This document shows, in pieces, positions 6,926 through 15,207 of a stretch of DNA of 37,287 nt. The translations under genes were made by a program, and so were the position numbers. Numbering within the stretch: position 1 is the first letter of the stretch; the number at the start of each line of letters is the position of its first letter. This DNA is from an uncultured Clostridium sp. (lineage in GTDB: Bacteria > Bacillota > Clostridia > Lachnospirales > Lachnospiraceae). Under the pieces are notes generated by a model. It was not told where the DNA came from. It worked only from the letters and a program-made list of their open reading frames with translations, and did no database searches. Where the stretch lies: NCBI GenBank assembly GCA_900555045.1, contig USJW01000040.1:1-37287 (forward strand). The letters are read 5' to 3'.

Positions 6926-8662
6926 TCACACCTCCCACGCAAGCGTCATGTCCCTCAGCGGATTCCCCGGCGGTACGATGGGCAGCACATTCTCCTCCCG
7001 GCCGATGATAAACTCGATCACCGTGGGCCCGCTCTGGTTGGCCTTCGCGGCCCGCAGGGCCGGCCCGATGTCCTTCGCCCTCTGGACCCGGATCCCCGCC
7101 GCCCCGTAGCTCTCGGCCAGCCTGACAAAATCCGGGATGTACGGCGGGCAGTCCGCCGCCGGGCCTGTGCAGGCGTCGGGGCACCCCTCCCTCCGGCGCA
7201 TGCAGGTGCTGGAGTAGCGCCTCCCGTAAAACATCTCCTGCCACTGGCGGACATTCCCCAAAAAGCCATTGTTCATGACGCAGACGATGACCGGAAGCCC
7301 ATAGGCCACCGCCGTGGCTAACTCCTGGATGTTCATCTGCATGCCGCCGTCCCCGCAGACCGCGATCACATCCGCCTCCGGCTTCCCGAGCTTTGCCCCG
7401 ATGGCGGCGGGGAGGCCGTAGCCCATGGTTCCCAGGCCGCCGGAGGTGAGCAGGCGCTTGTTCTCCGTGAGCTCCAGATACTGAGTGGCCCACATCTGGT
7501 TCTGCCCCACGTCCGTGGCGATCACCGCCCGGTCGAACGCGCGGTTGATTTCCCGCAGGATGGCCTGGGGCGTGACCTCCCCATCCGCCTCCCTCCCGGC
7601 GGGCAGCGGGTGCTCGCGCTTCCACTCTGCGATCTGCGAGAGCCACTCTGCGGTGTCAAGGGCCTCCGCCTCGCCCAGCAGCGCGCAGATTGCGGCCTTC
7701 GCGTCCCCCACGATCGGGATGTCCACCGCGATGTTGCGCGAGATGGAGGCCGGGTCGATGTCCACGTGGACGATGGAGGCCTCCGGCGCGAACTCGCTCA
7801 CCTTCCCCGTGATCCGGTCGTTGAAGCGCACGCCGATGGAGAAGAGCAGGTCGCACCGGCTGACGGCGATGTTGGCCGCGTAGGTCCCGTGAATCCCCAG
7901 ATTTCCAACGTACAGCGGATGGTCTGTGGGGACCGAGCCCTTGCCCATGATGGTCGTCACCACCGGGACGCCCGTCTTCTCCGCCAGCTGCGTCATCTCC
8001 CGCCCCGCCCGGGCGATGTTGACGCCGCCGCCCAGAAGAAAGACCGGCCGTCTCGCGGCGCGCAGGCGTTCCAGGGCCCGGCGGACCTGGCCGGCGTGGA
8101 CGTTCACGCACGGCCTGTAGCTGCGCAGCTCCACCCGGTCCGGATACCGGCTATCCCCCGGCTCCCGCTGGATGTCCTTCGGCAGGTCGACCACCACCAC
8201 GCCGGGCTTTCCCGAGCGGGCAATGTAAAACGCCTTCTTGATCACCATCCCCAGGTCCCCGCGGTTTCGGACCGTGACGGCCCACTTGCAGATGCTCCGG
8301 GTGATCCCCACAATGTCCACCTCCTGAAAGGCGTCGTTCCCGATCAGGTGCGTGGGCACCTGCCCGGTGAAGCAGACGAGGGGCACGCTGTCGTAGTTGG
8401 CCGTCGCGATGCCGGTCACAAGGTTGGTGGCCCCGGGCCCGCTGGTCACCAGGCAGACCCCCACCTTCCCCGTGGAGCGGGCGTACCCGTCCGCGGCGTG
8501 GACCAGCCCCTGCTCGTGCCGCGGCAGCACCACCTTGAGGCCCTGGGCGCCGTAGAGGGCGTCAAACAAGTCGATGGCCTGGCCTCCCGGGTAGGCGAAC
8601 AGCGTGTCCACCCCCTCCTCAAGCAGCGCCTTCACCACCAATTCCGCTCCGGTTATCTCCAT
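6926..8662 (-). CDS. ilvB: Acetolactate synthase large (catalytic) subunit
   Basis: ThDP enzyme of 578 residues that condenses two pyruvates to acetolactate (or pyruvate with 2-oxobutyrate), the first shared step of branched-chain amino acid synthesis. The ATG at 8662 has AAGGAGGAG upstream; the in-frame extension runs into promoter and operator DNA and is rejected. Seen: the N-terminal pyrimidine-binding domain with Glu50 in PRHEQG, the central domain, and the C-terminal ThDP/Mg motif GDGGMQMNIQEL...MNNG. An unusual segment carries Cys487, Cys494, Cys498 and Cys505 (C-x6-C-x3-C-x6-C) where I recall better-known enzymes having a short loop. Pairing with ilvN marks it as the anabolic type. The TetR gene upstream likely regulates it. 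Confidence 0.93.
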   Translation of the reverse strand: MEITGAELVVKALLEEGVDTLFAYPGGQAIDLFDALYGAQGLKVVLPRHEQGLVHAADGYARSTGKVGVCLVTSGPGATNLVTGIATANYDSVPLVCFTGQVPTHLIGNDAFQEVDIVGITRSICKWAVTVRNRGDLGMVIKKAFYIARSGKPGVVVVDLPKDIQREPGDSRYPDRVELRSYRPCVNVHAGQVRRALERLRAARRPVFLLGGGVNIARAGREMTQLAEKTGVPVVTTIMGKGSVPTDHPLYVGNLGIHGTYAANIAVSRCDLLFSIGVRFNDRITGKVSEFAPEASIVHVDIDPASISRNIAVDIPIVGDAKAAICALLGEAEALDTAEWLSQIAEWKREHPLPAGREADGEVTPQAILREINRAFDRAVIATDVGQNQMWATQYLELTENKRLLTSGGLGTMGYGLPAAIGAKLGKPEADVIAVCGDGGMQMNIQELATAVAYGLPVIVCVMNNGFLGNVRQWQEMFYGRRYSSTCMRRREGCPDACTGPAADCPPYIPDFVRLAESYGAAGIRVQRAKDIGPALRAAKANQSGPTVIEFIIGREENVLPIVPPGNPLRDMTLAWEV

Positions 8663-8688
8663 ACTTCTCTCCTCCTTCTTTTTATGCG

Positions 8689-8721
8689 TGCAAGTATTTG
8701 CTTGCATTAGCTGTGAAACAA
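8689..8721 (-). promoter_or_regulatory. ilvB promoter region with TetR-type operator
   Basis: TGCAAG-N6-CTTGCA (8689-8706) is a perfect 18-bp inverted repeat. On the minus strand a TTGTTT/AATACT pair with a 17-bp spacer (8716-8721 and 8693-8698) puts the operator over the -10. A partial copy of the repeat lies at the tetR promoter (9404-9421). The palindrome is certain; the promoter boxes are only moderately good. Confidence 0.7.
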
Positions 8722-8722
8722 T

Positions 8723-8745
8723 GGCCGTAGGTTTCGCCTGCGGCC
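8723..8745. other. Stem-loop between tetR and ilvB
   Basis: GGCCG and CGGCC, with inner AGG/CCT pairing, form a stem on both strands. The minus strand continues ATTGTTTCAC, a weak T tail. It may be a poor terminator of tetR, partly uncoupling it from ilvB. Confidence 0.4.
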
Positions 8746-8797
8746 AAAAATTACATTCCATGATCGGCGGGGCAATCCTTCGGATCCCCGGCCGTTT

Positions 8798-9385
8798 TCA
8801 CTCGCTCCCGCGGTGCAGGATGCCGTCCACGAAGACGGAGACCGTCTGCTGGATGAACGCCTCCCGGGTGACCTTCGCCAGCCCCTGGTCAAAGGAGGCG
8901 CAGAGGAAGGTAAAGCCGAAGGTGCTGGAGAAAACCGTCATCGCCAGGCTCTCAAAGTCCATGGAGGGCAGCTTTCCCCGCCTCTCCATCTCCTGAAAGT
9001 AGTCCGTCAGGGAGGACAGAAAGGCCTGGGGGACCTTCATGATCATGGGCGCCGTGTCCTCGTAAATCTGCGGCGCCCGAAGGCCGATGGAGAGCCGGAC
9101 AAAGTCCGGAGTGATGCGGTCCATGTACTCCCTCATGAACATCGCAAGGTCGGGCTTTAACTCCCAGCGCACATTTTTAAAGGTGTCCGGCGTCAAATTG
9201 CCGCGCCACTTCTCCTGCTCCATTCCGCCGAGCACGATGTCCTTCTTGTTCTTAAACTTTCGAAACAGCGTGCACTCGTTCACGCCCGCGAGCTTTGCGA
9301 TGTCCTTCGTGGTCGTGGCCACATAGCCCTTGTCCCGGACCAGCGCCATGGTGGCGTCTATGATCTTCTGACTGGTTTCGTCCAT
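8798..9385 (-). CDS. TetR-family regulator, candidate regulator of ilvBN
   Basis: DNA-binding regulator of 195 residues. The N-terminal helix-turn-helix is typical: IIDATMALVRDKGYVATTTKDIAKLAGVNECTLFRKFKNKKDIV (about 8-52). The ligand domain is not assignable. The ATG at 9385 has GGGAGG about 10 bases upstream. The gene has its own promoter and operator and lies directly upstream of ilvBN in the same direction. The matching operator at ilvB suggests that it controls both. The effector, perhaps a branched-chain amino acid or oxo acid, is unknown. Confidence 0.88.
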   Translation of the reverse strand: MDETSQKIIDATMALVRDKGYVATTTKDIAKLAGVNECTLFRKFKNKKDIVLGGMEQEKWRGNLTPDTFKNVRWELKPDLAMFMREYMDRITPDFVRLSIGLRAPQIYEDTAPMIMKVPQAFLSSLTDYFQEMERRGKLPSMDFESLAMTVFSSTFGFTFLCASFDQGLAKVTREAFIQQTVSVFVDGILHRGSE

Positions 9386-9403
9386 CCCTGAAGCCCTCCC
9401 GCA

Positions 9404-9449
9404 TGCAAGTGATTACTCTCATTCTATCGGTTTCAAGGGCCGCTGTCAA
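9404..9449 (-). promoter_or_regulatory. tetR promoter and autoregulatory operator
   Basis: On the minus strand TTGACA (9444-9449), 17 bp, TAGAAT (9421-9426) is near consensus. The -35 overlaps the stop codon of the amidohydrolase gene upstream. TGCAAG-N6-CTCTCA at 9404-9421 matches the left arm of the ilvB operator exactly and its right arm partly, and covers the predicted transcription start. Confidence 0.8.
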
Positions 9450-10717
9450 GCAGAAATGCAGGACTCGGTCTCGTAGACCTTGCCCTCCTTCATCACAAAC
9501 GCGCAGTCCAGCAGCGCCTTTTTGTCGGTCAGAAGGTCCCGCCTCCAGGCCGCGATGTCCGCGAGCTTGCCGGCCTCCACCGTGCCGATCTGCTCCGAGA
9601 GCCCCAAAATTCCCGCGTTCACCCGGGTCGCGGCTCCCAATGCGTCAAAGGGCTTCATGCCGCTGTTCATCCAGGCCTCGTACTCGTAGCCGCTCTCATA
9701 GTTCTGGTGCACGGCCACGAAGTCCGTCCCGTAGCCCAGGCGGATCTTGCTGCGGCAGATCACCTCCCTGCCCGCCCGCAGCGCGTCCTTGTAAAGCTCC
9801 AGCTTTCTGCGGAATTCCGGCTGCTTGTCCTTCAGCTTCTCCGGGTCATAGTGGACCGCCTCCTCGTAGGGGCAGAAGGTGGGAACCAGATAGAGCCCCC
9901 GCTCCTCAAACATGGCCGCCGTCTCCTCGTCCATCAGGCTGCCGTGCTCCATGCCGTCGATGCCCATGCGGATCAGCTTCTGCATCAGCTGGTTGGTGTA
10001 CACGTGGGCGGTCACCGTTTTGCCCAGCTGGTGGGCGGTAGTGATGATGGCCTTAAGCTCCCCGTCGTTTAGCTGCTGCTGCACCGGGTTGTCGTAGGGC
10101 GTGAAAAAGCCGCCCGTGGCCATAATCTTAAGGAAATCGGCACCGTACTTCACCTGCTCCCGCACCGCGTTGGCGAAGAAATCCGGGCCGCTTCCCAGCC
10201 CCGGACGCTGGCGCTGCATGAACCCGGACAGCTGGGGATTGCGGGCCAGGCCCTGGCTCAAATCCCCGTGGCTGCCCGCCGTGCACAGGAAGGTGGGGGC
10301 TGCCACGATCCGGGCCCCGGTGAGGTAGCCACGCTCGATGGCGTCCCGCACATCGATGACCCCGTAGCCGCCGCTGGTGATTCCGCCCACGTGGCGCACG
10401 GTGGTGAAGCCCCGGGCCAGTGCCTTTCCGGCGCACCGGACGATGGCCAGAGTCTTCGCCTCCTCGCTGGTGGTGTAGACCTCCTCGCGGACGGTGTGCC
10501 AGTTGATAAAGTCCATGTGCATGTGGGCGTCGATCATGCCGGGCGTCACCTGGAAGTCCCGAAGGTCGATCTCAACCGCCCCCTCCGGCTCCGGCACCGA
10601 GGGGCCCACCGCGGCGATGGCCGAGCCGTCCACCAGGATGCTCTGGCCGGTCTTAAATTCCGCCGTGACGCCGTCGTAGAGCTGCCCGCAGCGGATGATT
10701 TTGTATCGTTTTTCCAT
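9446..10717 (-). CDS. Metal-dependent amidohydrolase (imidazolonepropionase-like)
   Basis: Hydrolase of 423 residues. The start is the ATG at 10717, because GGAGG lies 6 bases upstream. Seen: a small beta domain around a TIM barrel, the metal motif H65-x-H67 in TPGMIDAHMHMDF, a possible metal-bridging Lys in FLKIMATGG, further metal His in TAHVYTN and GMEHGS, and the catalytic-type Asp in GYGTDF. Relatives hydrolyse imidazolonepropionate, Xaa-Pro dipeptides or N-acyl amino acids. The gene is last in the AbgT/S9-peptidase operon, so a dipeptide or N-acyl amino acid substrate is likely. No signal peptide: cytoplasmic. Confidence 0.87.
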   Translation of the reverse strand: MEKRYKIIRCGQLYDGVTAEFKTGQSILVDGSAIAAVGPSVPEPEGAVEIDLRDFQVTPGMIDAHMHMDFINWHTVREEVYTTSEEAKTLAIVRCAGKALARGFTTVRHVGGITSGGYGVIDVRDAIERGYLTGARIVAAPTFLCTAGSHGDLSQGLARNPQLSGFMQRQRPGLGSGPDFFANAVREQVKYGADFLKIMATGGFFTPYDNPVQQQLNDGELKAIITTAHQLGKTVTAHVYTNQLMQKLIRMGIDGMEHGSLMDEETAAMFEERGLYLVPTFCPYEEAVHYDPEKLKDKQPEFRRKLELYKDALRAGREVICRSKIRLGYGTDFVAVHQNYESGYEYEAWMNSGMKPFDALGAATRVNAGILGLSEQIGTVEAGKLADIAAWRRDLLTDKKALLDCAFVMKEGKVYETESCISA

Positions 10718-10731
10718 TGAAAGCCTCCGTA

Positions 10732-12885
10732 TCATCGTCTGTTCTCCGGCGGCTCCTCACCCAGGAGCTGCCGCACAAAGAAGTCCAGCTTGCGCCGGAT
10801 AAAGTACAGGTCCGCGGGCACGTTGTGGTTGGCCCGCGGGAGCACCAGAAATTCATAGTCCTTGTTGTGGTTAATCAGCCGGTCGCACAGCCTGAGGGTC
10901 TGGGACATGCTCACGTTGTCGTCCAGCGCCCCGCAGGCCAAAAAGAGCTTTCCCTTCAGGTTTCCAGCCAGGCGGGTGATGTCGCCCTGCTCGTAGAGAG
11001 CCTCGTCGTAGCGCCCGTAGTACCGCTCCGTCCAGGAATTCTCGTACATCCGCTGGTCATAGTTGCCCGCCGACGCTGCGCCCGCCCGGTAGACGTCCGG
11101 GTACAGGAACATGGCGGACACGGTTGCGTAGCCGCCCCCGGAGTTGCCCCAGATGCCGACACGGCTTAAATCCAGGAATGGGAATCGCTCCTTAAGCCTT
11201 GGCAGGCAGTCCGCGTGGTCCCGCAGGCCCGCGCACTCGTGAATCCCCCGCCAGCTGAGGCTGTGGAACTTCATCCCGCGGCCCGGCGTTCCCCGGCCGT
11301 CCAGGATAAGGCCCGCAATCCCCAGCTGGGCAAACTCTTCAAGTCCGCCCATGGCCTCCCGACCCATGGCGTTGTCCCAGGTGAACTCCCGGGGCACGTT
11401 GTAGAGCTGGGCGCCCCCGTAGATGTAGTCGATCACCGGGTACTCCCTGTCCGGCTCAAAGTCCGCCGGGCGCACCAGGATGCCGTAAAGCTCTGTCACC
11501 CCGTCCTCCGCCAAAACGGTGAACCGCTCCGGAATCTGATAGCCGTTTGCCAGAAGCTCGCTGATATCCGCCTCCTCCAGGCAGCGCACCAGGGTTCCGT
11601 TAAGCCGCCGGATCACCGTCACCGGCGGCAAATCCACCCGGGAGTAGGTGTCCACAAAGACTCGCTCCCCCATGGTGACCCGGTGCACCGCATCCTCCGG
11701 CGTCAGCCGCGCAAAATCGCTTCCGTCGAAGTTCACGGCGCAGAGCTGGTAGTAAAGGGGATCCGAACAGCCGGGCATGTTGTTGGCCATGAAATAGATC
11801 CGCTTCGCAGCCTGGTCCACCCGGATCAGCTTCTGCACGATCAGCTCCCGGTTCTCCTCCGAAAACAGGTCGCCCTCGCAGGCCCCGGTGTCCAGCCGGT
11901 ACCGGTAGAGGTGGGCGTATCCGCTGCGCTCGCTCTGCCAGAACGCGAATTTCCGGTCATCGGTCACAAAGTTGGAGAACTGGTAGCTTCCGAATCCGTC
12001 CAGCAGCCCGAAGGCCCCCAGGTTTAAGAAGGTATCCGTGGTCTCCCGGACAAGCTCCCGGACGCTTCCGCTCTCTACCTCAGCCAGGTACAGTCTCCCC
12101 TCCTGGTATCCCCGGTTAAACCAGGTGAAGAAAAAGCCGCTGCTGTCCGGCAGCCATCGCACAAAGCTCTTCTCTGCGGATGTGAACACGGGGTCCAGAT
12201 ACTCAGGGGCGTCCACCGCAATTATCCGCCTCTCTTTGACGTCGCCCACGAAGAGTTTGAAATGGGGCAGCTCCTCGTCCGGGTCGCCCGCAAAGGGACA
12301 GGGGTACTCCCAGAGCTTCGGCCGAACCTGCCCGGGCGCGTCCTCGAAGGACTGGATCAGGTACAGCTTTTTCACCCGCCTCCGGTCCGCCCGGTAGGTG
12401 ACAAAATACCGGCCGTCCGGGCTCCAGAGCGCCTGCGGGGCCTCTGCGGCCCCCTGGCGCTTCGCCGTCACCTGGCTGTAGATGTCCACATGGCAGCCGT
12501 ACTCGCAGAGGGGCTCGCCGTCAAAAGTCAGCTGCGTCTCCTCCCCGCCCGCCGTCCGAAGAAACAGGTTGTGGTCGCGGCTAAACAGCTCGCAGGTTCC
12601 GGCTGGGGAGGGGGAGGTTTTAAGGGGAGGCGTTACCTTGGCGGTGGGGCCATCCCCAGGAAAATGTTCTCCCCCGCCGGCCTCCCCGCAAAGCTCCTCC
12701 CCGGTCCCCCCATCCACCTTCACAGGGATCTCCCGGATCTTCCCATCTTCTCTCACCTGCCGCATGTACGTAAACGTGTCCCCGTCCACCCACCGGATCT
12801 GCGGGTTCCCGTTCAGCACCATCTCTCTCGTATAGTGGGGCAGCATCCGCTCCGCCGCCCGGTATCTCTCAAGTAAATCTCTCAT
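10732..12885 (-). CDS. S9-family serine peptidase (DPP IV/acylaminoacyl-peptidase type)
   Basis: Cytoplasmic peptidase of 717 residues without a signal peptide. The N-terminal two thirds form the DPP IV-type beta-propeller (repeated WSPDGRYFV, VRWLPDSSGFFF, FAFWQSERSGYAHLYRY blades). The C-terminal alpha/beta hydrolase has Ser582 in GNSGGG, Asp655/656 in GALDDNV and His687 in RANHNV, the complete triad. Such enzymes release dipeptides or acyl-amino acids from short peptides; the propeller excludes folded proteins. It lies 24 bp after the AbgT transporter and 14 bp before the amidohydrolase, so it probably processes what the transporter brings in. A Pro/Gly-rich insertion at about 75-95 is unusual. 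Confidence 0.9.
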   Translation of the reverse strand: MRDLLERYRAAERMLPHYTREMVLNGNPQIRWVDGDTFTYMRQVREDGKIREIPVKVDGGTGEELCGEAGGGEHFPGDGPTAKVTPPLKTSPSPAGTCELFSRDHNLFLRTAGGEETQLTFDGEPLCEYGCHVDIYSQVTAKRQGAAEAPQALWSPDGRYFVTYRADRRRVKKLYLIQSFEDAPGQVRPKLWEYPCPFAGDPDEELPHFKLFVGDVKERRIIAVDAPEYLDPVFTSAEKSFVRWLPDSSGFFFTWFNRGYQEGRLYLAEVESGSVRELVRETTDTFLNLGAFGLLDGFGSYQFSNFVTDDRKFAFWQSERSGYAHLYRYRLDTGACEGDLFSEENRELIVQKLIRVDQAAKRIYFMANNMPGCSDPLYYQLCAVNFDGSDFARLTPEDAVHRVTMGERVFVDTYSRVDLPPVTVIRRLNGTLVRCLEEADISELLANGYQIPERFTVLAEDGVTELYGILVRPADFEPDREYPVIDYIYGGAQLYNVPREFTWDNAMGREAMGGLEEFAQLGIAGLILDGRGTPGRGMKFHSLSWRGIHECAGLRDHADCLPRLKERFPFLDLSRVGIWGNSGGGYATVSAMFLYPDVYRAGAASAGNYDQRMYENSWTERYYGRYDEALYEQGDITRLAGNLKGKLFLACGALDDNVSMSQTLRLCDRLINHNKDYEFLVLPRANHNVPADLYFIRRKLDFFVRQLLGEEPPENRR

Positions 12886-12909
12886 CTCATTCTCCCAAAC
12901 TGCCCGGCT

Positions 12910-14430
12910 TTATAAGAACACCTGGACGCCCGGCCCCAGGGGCAGGTCGAACACGACCCAGACCACCATCTGCACCACCCAGACCAGCAAAAATGCGATG
13001 GAATAGGGGAGCATCATGGAGATCAGGCTGCCCATGCCGAACTCCTTGTCGTATTTTTTCGCCATGCCGATGGCGATCGGTATGTAGGGGTAGATCGGCG
13101 TGATGGCGTTGGTGCAGGAATCGCCGATCCGGTAGATCACCTGGGCGAAGGCCGGGCTGTAGCCCAACATCATCATCATGGGCACCAGGATGGGGGCGAA
13201 AATGTACCACTTTCCGGAGCCGCTGGTCATGAACAGGTTCACCAGGCAGCACAGCAGGATGAAGAACAGCATCAGCGGAATCCCCGTAAACCCGGCGGCC
13301 TCAAGGGCGCCCGCGCTCTTGACCGCGATGATCATTCCCAGGTTCGTGTAGCTGAACATGTTGATAAACTGGGCGATGATAAAGACCAGCACAATGTAGC
13401 CCGTCATCCCCTCCAGGGCCTGGGCCATGTACAGGGGCACGTCGGAGCTGCTCTTTAAGGTTCCCGCCACAACGCCGTAGACCACGCCCACCAGCACAAA
13501 GTAAAAGATCAGGATCGGCACCAGACCGGCGATGAACGGGCCGTTTAAGATGGAGCCGTCCTCCCCGCGAAGGATTCCGCCCTTCGGGATCACCATCAGG
13601 GCAAACGCCAGGATGAACAGCACGCTGAAGATTCCCGCGGCGCGCAGCGCCTTTGCCTGCTGATCAGTCACCTTCGCCTCCTCCGGATCCGCGGCGGTTG
13701 CGTGGTAGGTTCCCAGCCTGGGCACGATGAACTTCTTGTTGACGAACACGCCCACCGCCGTCAGGGTGAACACGGACACGATCATGAAATACCAGTTGCA
13801 GGTGGCGTTGACCGTCATGGCCGGGTCGATCAGCTGGGCCGCGGACTCCGTGACGCCGCTGAGCAGCACGTCCGTGCCGGCCACGATGATGCAGGCCGTA
13901 AAGCCCGCGTTGGTCGCCGCGTAGCCGGCCAAAAGGCCCGCCACCGGGTGCATGCCCACGGACTCAAACGCGGCGGCGGCCAGCGCCGGAACCACGATGA
14001 TGGAGGCCTCGGAGGCGATGCTCCCGTTGATGCCGAGGAAGAGCACGGTGGCCGTCAGGCACCAGAGGGGCACGCCCAGGATCGCGCGGCGCATGGCCGT
14101 GGTCAATAGGCCCACCTTCTCCGCGAAGCCGATGGCGATCTGCATGGCCAGCACCAGGCCTAAGGGCGAGAAGCCCTGGAAGTTGGCCAGCAGGTTCTCT
14201 AAAAGCCAGATAAAGCCGTCCTTGCTGATCAGGCTCTTGGCCGTCACCAAGTCCCCCGTAGTGGGGTTGATCACGCTCACCCCGCCCAGGGAGCAGAGCA
14301 TGCTGATCACCGCCAGAATCAGGCACAGCCACAGAAACAGGATATAGGGGTGCGGGAGCTTGTTTCCGGCCCGCTCGATGAAATCCAGCACCCGGCCCCC
14401 GCTTTTTTTCTTCAACGCTTTTTCACTCAT
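12910..14430 (-). CDS. AbgT-family transporter
   Basis: Inner-membrane carrier of 506 residues with about a dozen hydrophobic segments. Family marks: the N-terminal ERAGNKLPHPYILFLWLCL, the LGINGSIASEASIIVVPALAAAAF and AATNAGFTACIIVAGTDVLLSG motifs, and NLFMTSGSGKWYIFAPILVPM near the end. AbgT members use ion gradients to move p-aminobenzoyl-glutamate or related N-acyl amino acids and dipeptides; some act as sulfonamide exporters. GAGGAGG precedes the ATG. It is first in an operon with a peptidase and an amidohydrolase, which favours import of a peptide-like compound. Confidence 0.9.
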   Translation of the reverse strand: MSEKALKKKSGGRVLDFIERAGNKLPHPYILFLWLCLILAVISMLCSLGGVSVINPTTGDLVTAKSLISKDGFIWLLENLLANFQGFSPLGLVLAMQIAIGFAEKVGLLTTAMRRAILGVPLWCLTATVLFLGINGSIASEASIIVVPALAAAAFESVGMHPVAGLLAGYAATNAGFTACIIVAGTDVLLSGVTESAAQLIDPAMTVNATCNWYFMIVSVFTLTAVGVFVNKKFIVPRLGTYHATAADPEEAKVTDQQAKALRAAGIFSVLFILAFALMVIPKGGILRGEDGSILNGPFIAGLVPILIFYFVLVGVVYGVVAGTLKSSSDVPLYMAQALEGMTGYIVLVFIIAQFINMFSYTNLGMIIAVKSAGALEAAGFTGIPLMLFFILLCCLVNLFMTSGSGKWYIFAPILVPMMMMLGYSPAFAQVIYRIGDSCTNAITPIYPYIPIAIGMAKKYDKEFGMGSLISMMLPYSIAFLLVWVVQMVVWVVFDLPLGPGVQVFL

Positions 14431-14468
14431 ATGCGCTTTTCCTCCTCGGTAACTTTATTTTCTTTTTT

Positions 14469-14510
14469 AGACCGTGGTCTCATTATAATCAAAAAACAAG
14501 AATGGCGCAA
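14469..14510 (-). promoter_or_regulatory. abgT operon promoter with palindromic operator
   Basis: On the minus strand TTGCGC (14505-14510), 17 bp and TATAAT (14482-14487) form a promoter. AGACC-N2-GGTCT at 14469-14480 is a short inverted repeat over the predicted start of transcription, a good candidate binding site for the TetR regulator encoded just upstream. Confidence 0.7.
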
Positions 14511-14528
14511 TCACATTTTGCCATTCTT
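14491..14528 (-). terminator. Terminator of the diguanylate cyclase-tetR unit
   Basis: On the minus strand AAGAATGGC and GCCATTCTT form a 9-bp stem (14520-14528 with 14498-14506) followed by GTTTTTT. It lies about 50 bp after the tetR stop. Its 3' arm and T tract double as the -35 and spacer of the abgT promoter. Confidence 0.85.
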
Positions 14529-14581
14529 AATTTTATAAAGTCATTTTTCGGTTTTTAACAGCTTTTTTGCGCTTCGCGCTT

Positions 14582-15178
14582 CTAATCTTCACCGTAGCTC
14601 CGATAAAAACGCTCCAGCTTCGGCATACTGGCCTCCGTCAGGTTGTAGCTCCCCTTTGCCAGGCACCAGGAGATGAGCAGGCTTCTCTCCTCCTCGATGA
14701 TGTCCGCCACGATCTGGTCGCAGGAAAGCTTTGACGTCAGCTGGCCCAGCTTTTGGCCCCGGTCCACGATGGCCGAGAGGATCCGCCGCACCGCGCGGTT
14801 CTCCCCCCAGAAGGAGATGCCTGTGGCATTCGAGAGCTGGCTGATATAGAGGCTGGTCAAGAGCTCCGCGCCGATCTCCTCAGACAAAAACTGGAACATA
14901 TACCGGTTGATCTCCAGAAGCTGGTCGCTGGCGTGGGCCTCCCGGTCCACCTCCTCGTCGAGCTCCGTGTATTTCTGGTCAAAAATCTCATACAGGGAGT
15001 CGAGGAGCTCCGCCTTGGCGTGAAAATAGTAATAGAAACGGCCCTTGGAGCACTTGGCCGCCTGGAGAATATCCTCCATGGTGGTGTCCTGATAGCCCTT
15101 CTCGTAAAACAGCTTCCAGGCCACGTTCAAAATCTGCTGCCGCTGTCTCTGTTCGTTTTCCTCGTCCTTTGTCCGCAT
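14582..15178 (-). CDS. TetR-family regulator, candidate regulator of the abgT operon
   Basis: Regulator of 198 residues from the ATG at 15178, with TAGGAGATGGG upstream; the open frame before that lies over the end of the preceding gene. The helix-turn-helix is clear: ILNVAWKLFYEKGYQDTTMEDILQAAKCSKGRFYYYFHAKAELL (about 16-58). The C-terminal domain resembles those of many clostridial TetR proteins of unknown ligand. It follows the diguanylate cyclase gene by 29 bp and probably shares its mRNA, and it sits next to the palindrome in front of abgT. Confidence 0.9.
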   Translation of the reverse strand: MRTKDEENEQRQRQQILNVAWKLFYEKGYQDTTMEDILQAAKCSKGRFYYYFHAKAELLDSLYEIFDQKYTELDEEVDREAHASDQLLEINRYMFQFLSEEIGAELLTSLYISQLSNATGISFWGENRAVRRILSAIVDRGQKLGQLTSKLSCDQIVADIIEEERSLLISWCLAKGSYNLTEASMPKLERFYRSYGED

Positions 15179-15207
15179 GATGTCCCATCTCCTAAGCACT
15201 TCTTTTG

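Noticed and set aside
7610..8710. Long plus-strand open frame of 366 codons opposite ilvB
   Set aside because: It mirrors the ilvB coding strand; the product is rich in His, Arg, Pro and Val with no domain, as expected for antisense of a GC-rich gene, and there is no ribosome site.
8663..8797. Branched-chain amino acid leader peptide or T-box in front of ilvB
   Set aside because: No run of Leu/Val/Ile codons, no T-box sequence and no terminator/antiterminator pair; a TetR-type palindrome explains the region better.
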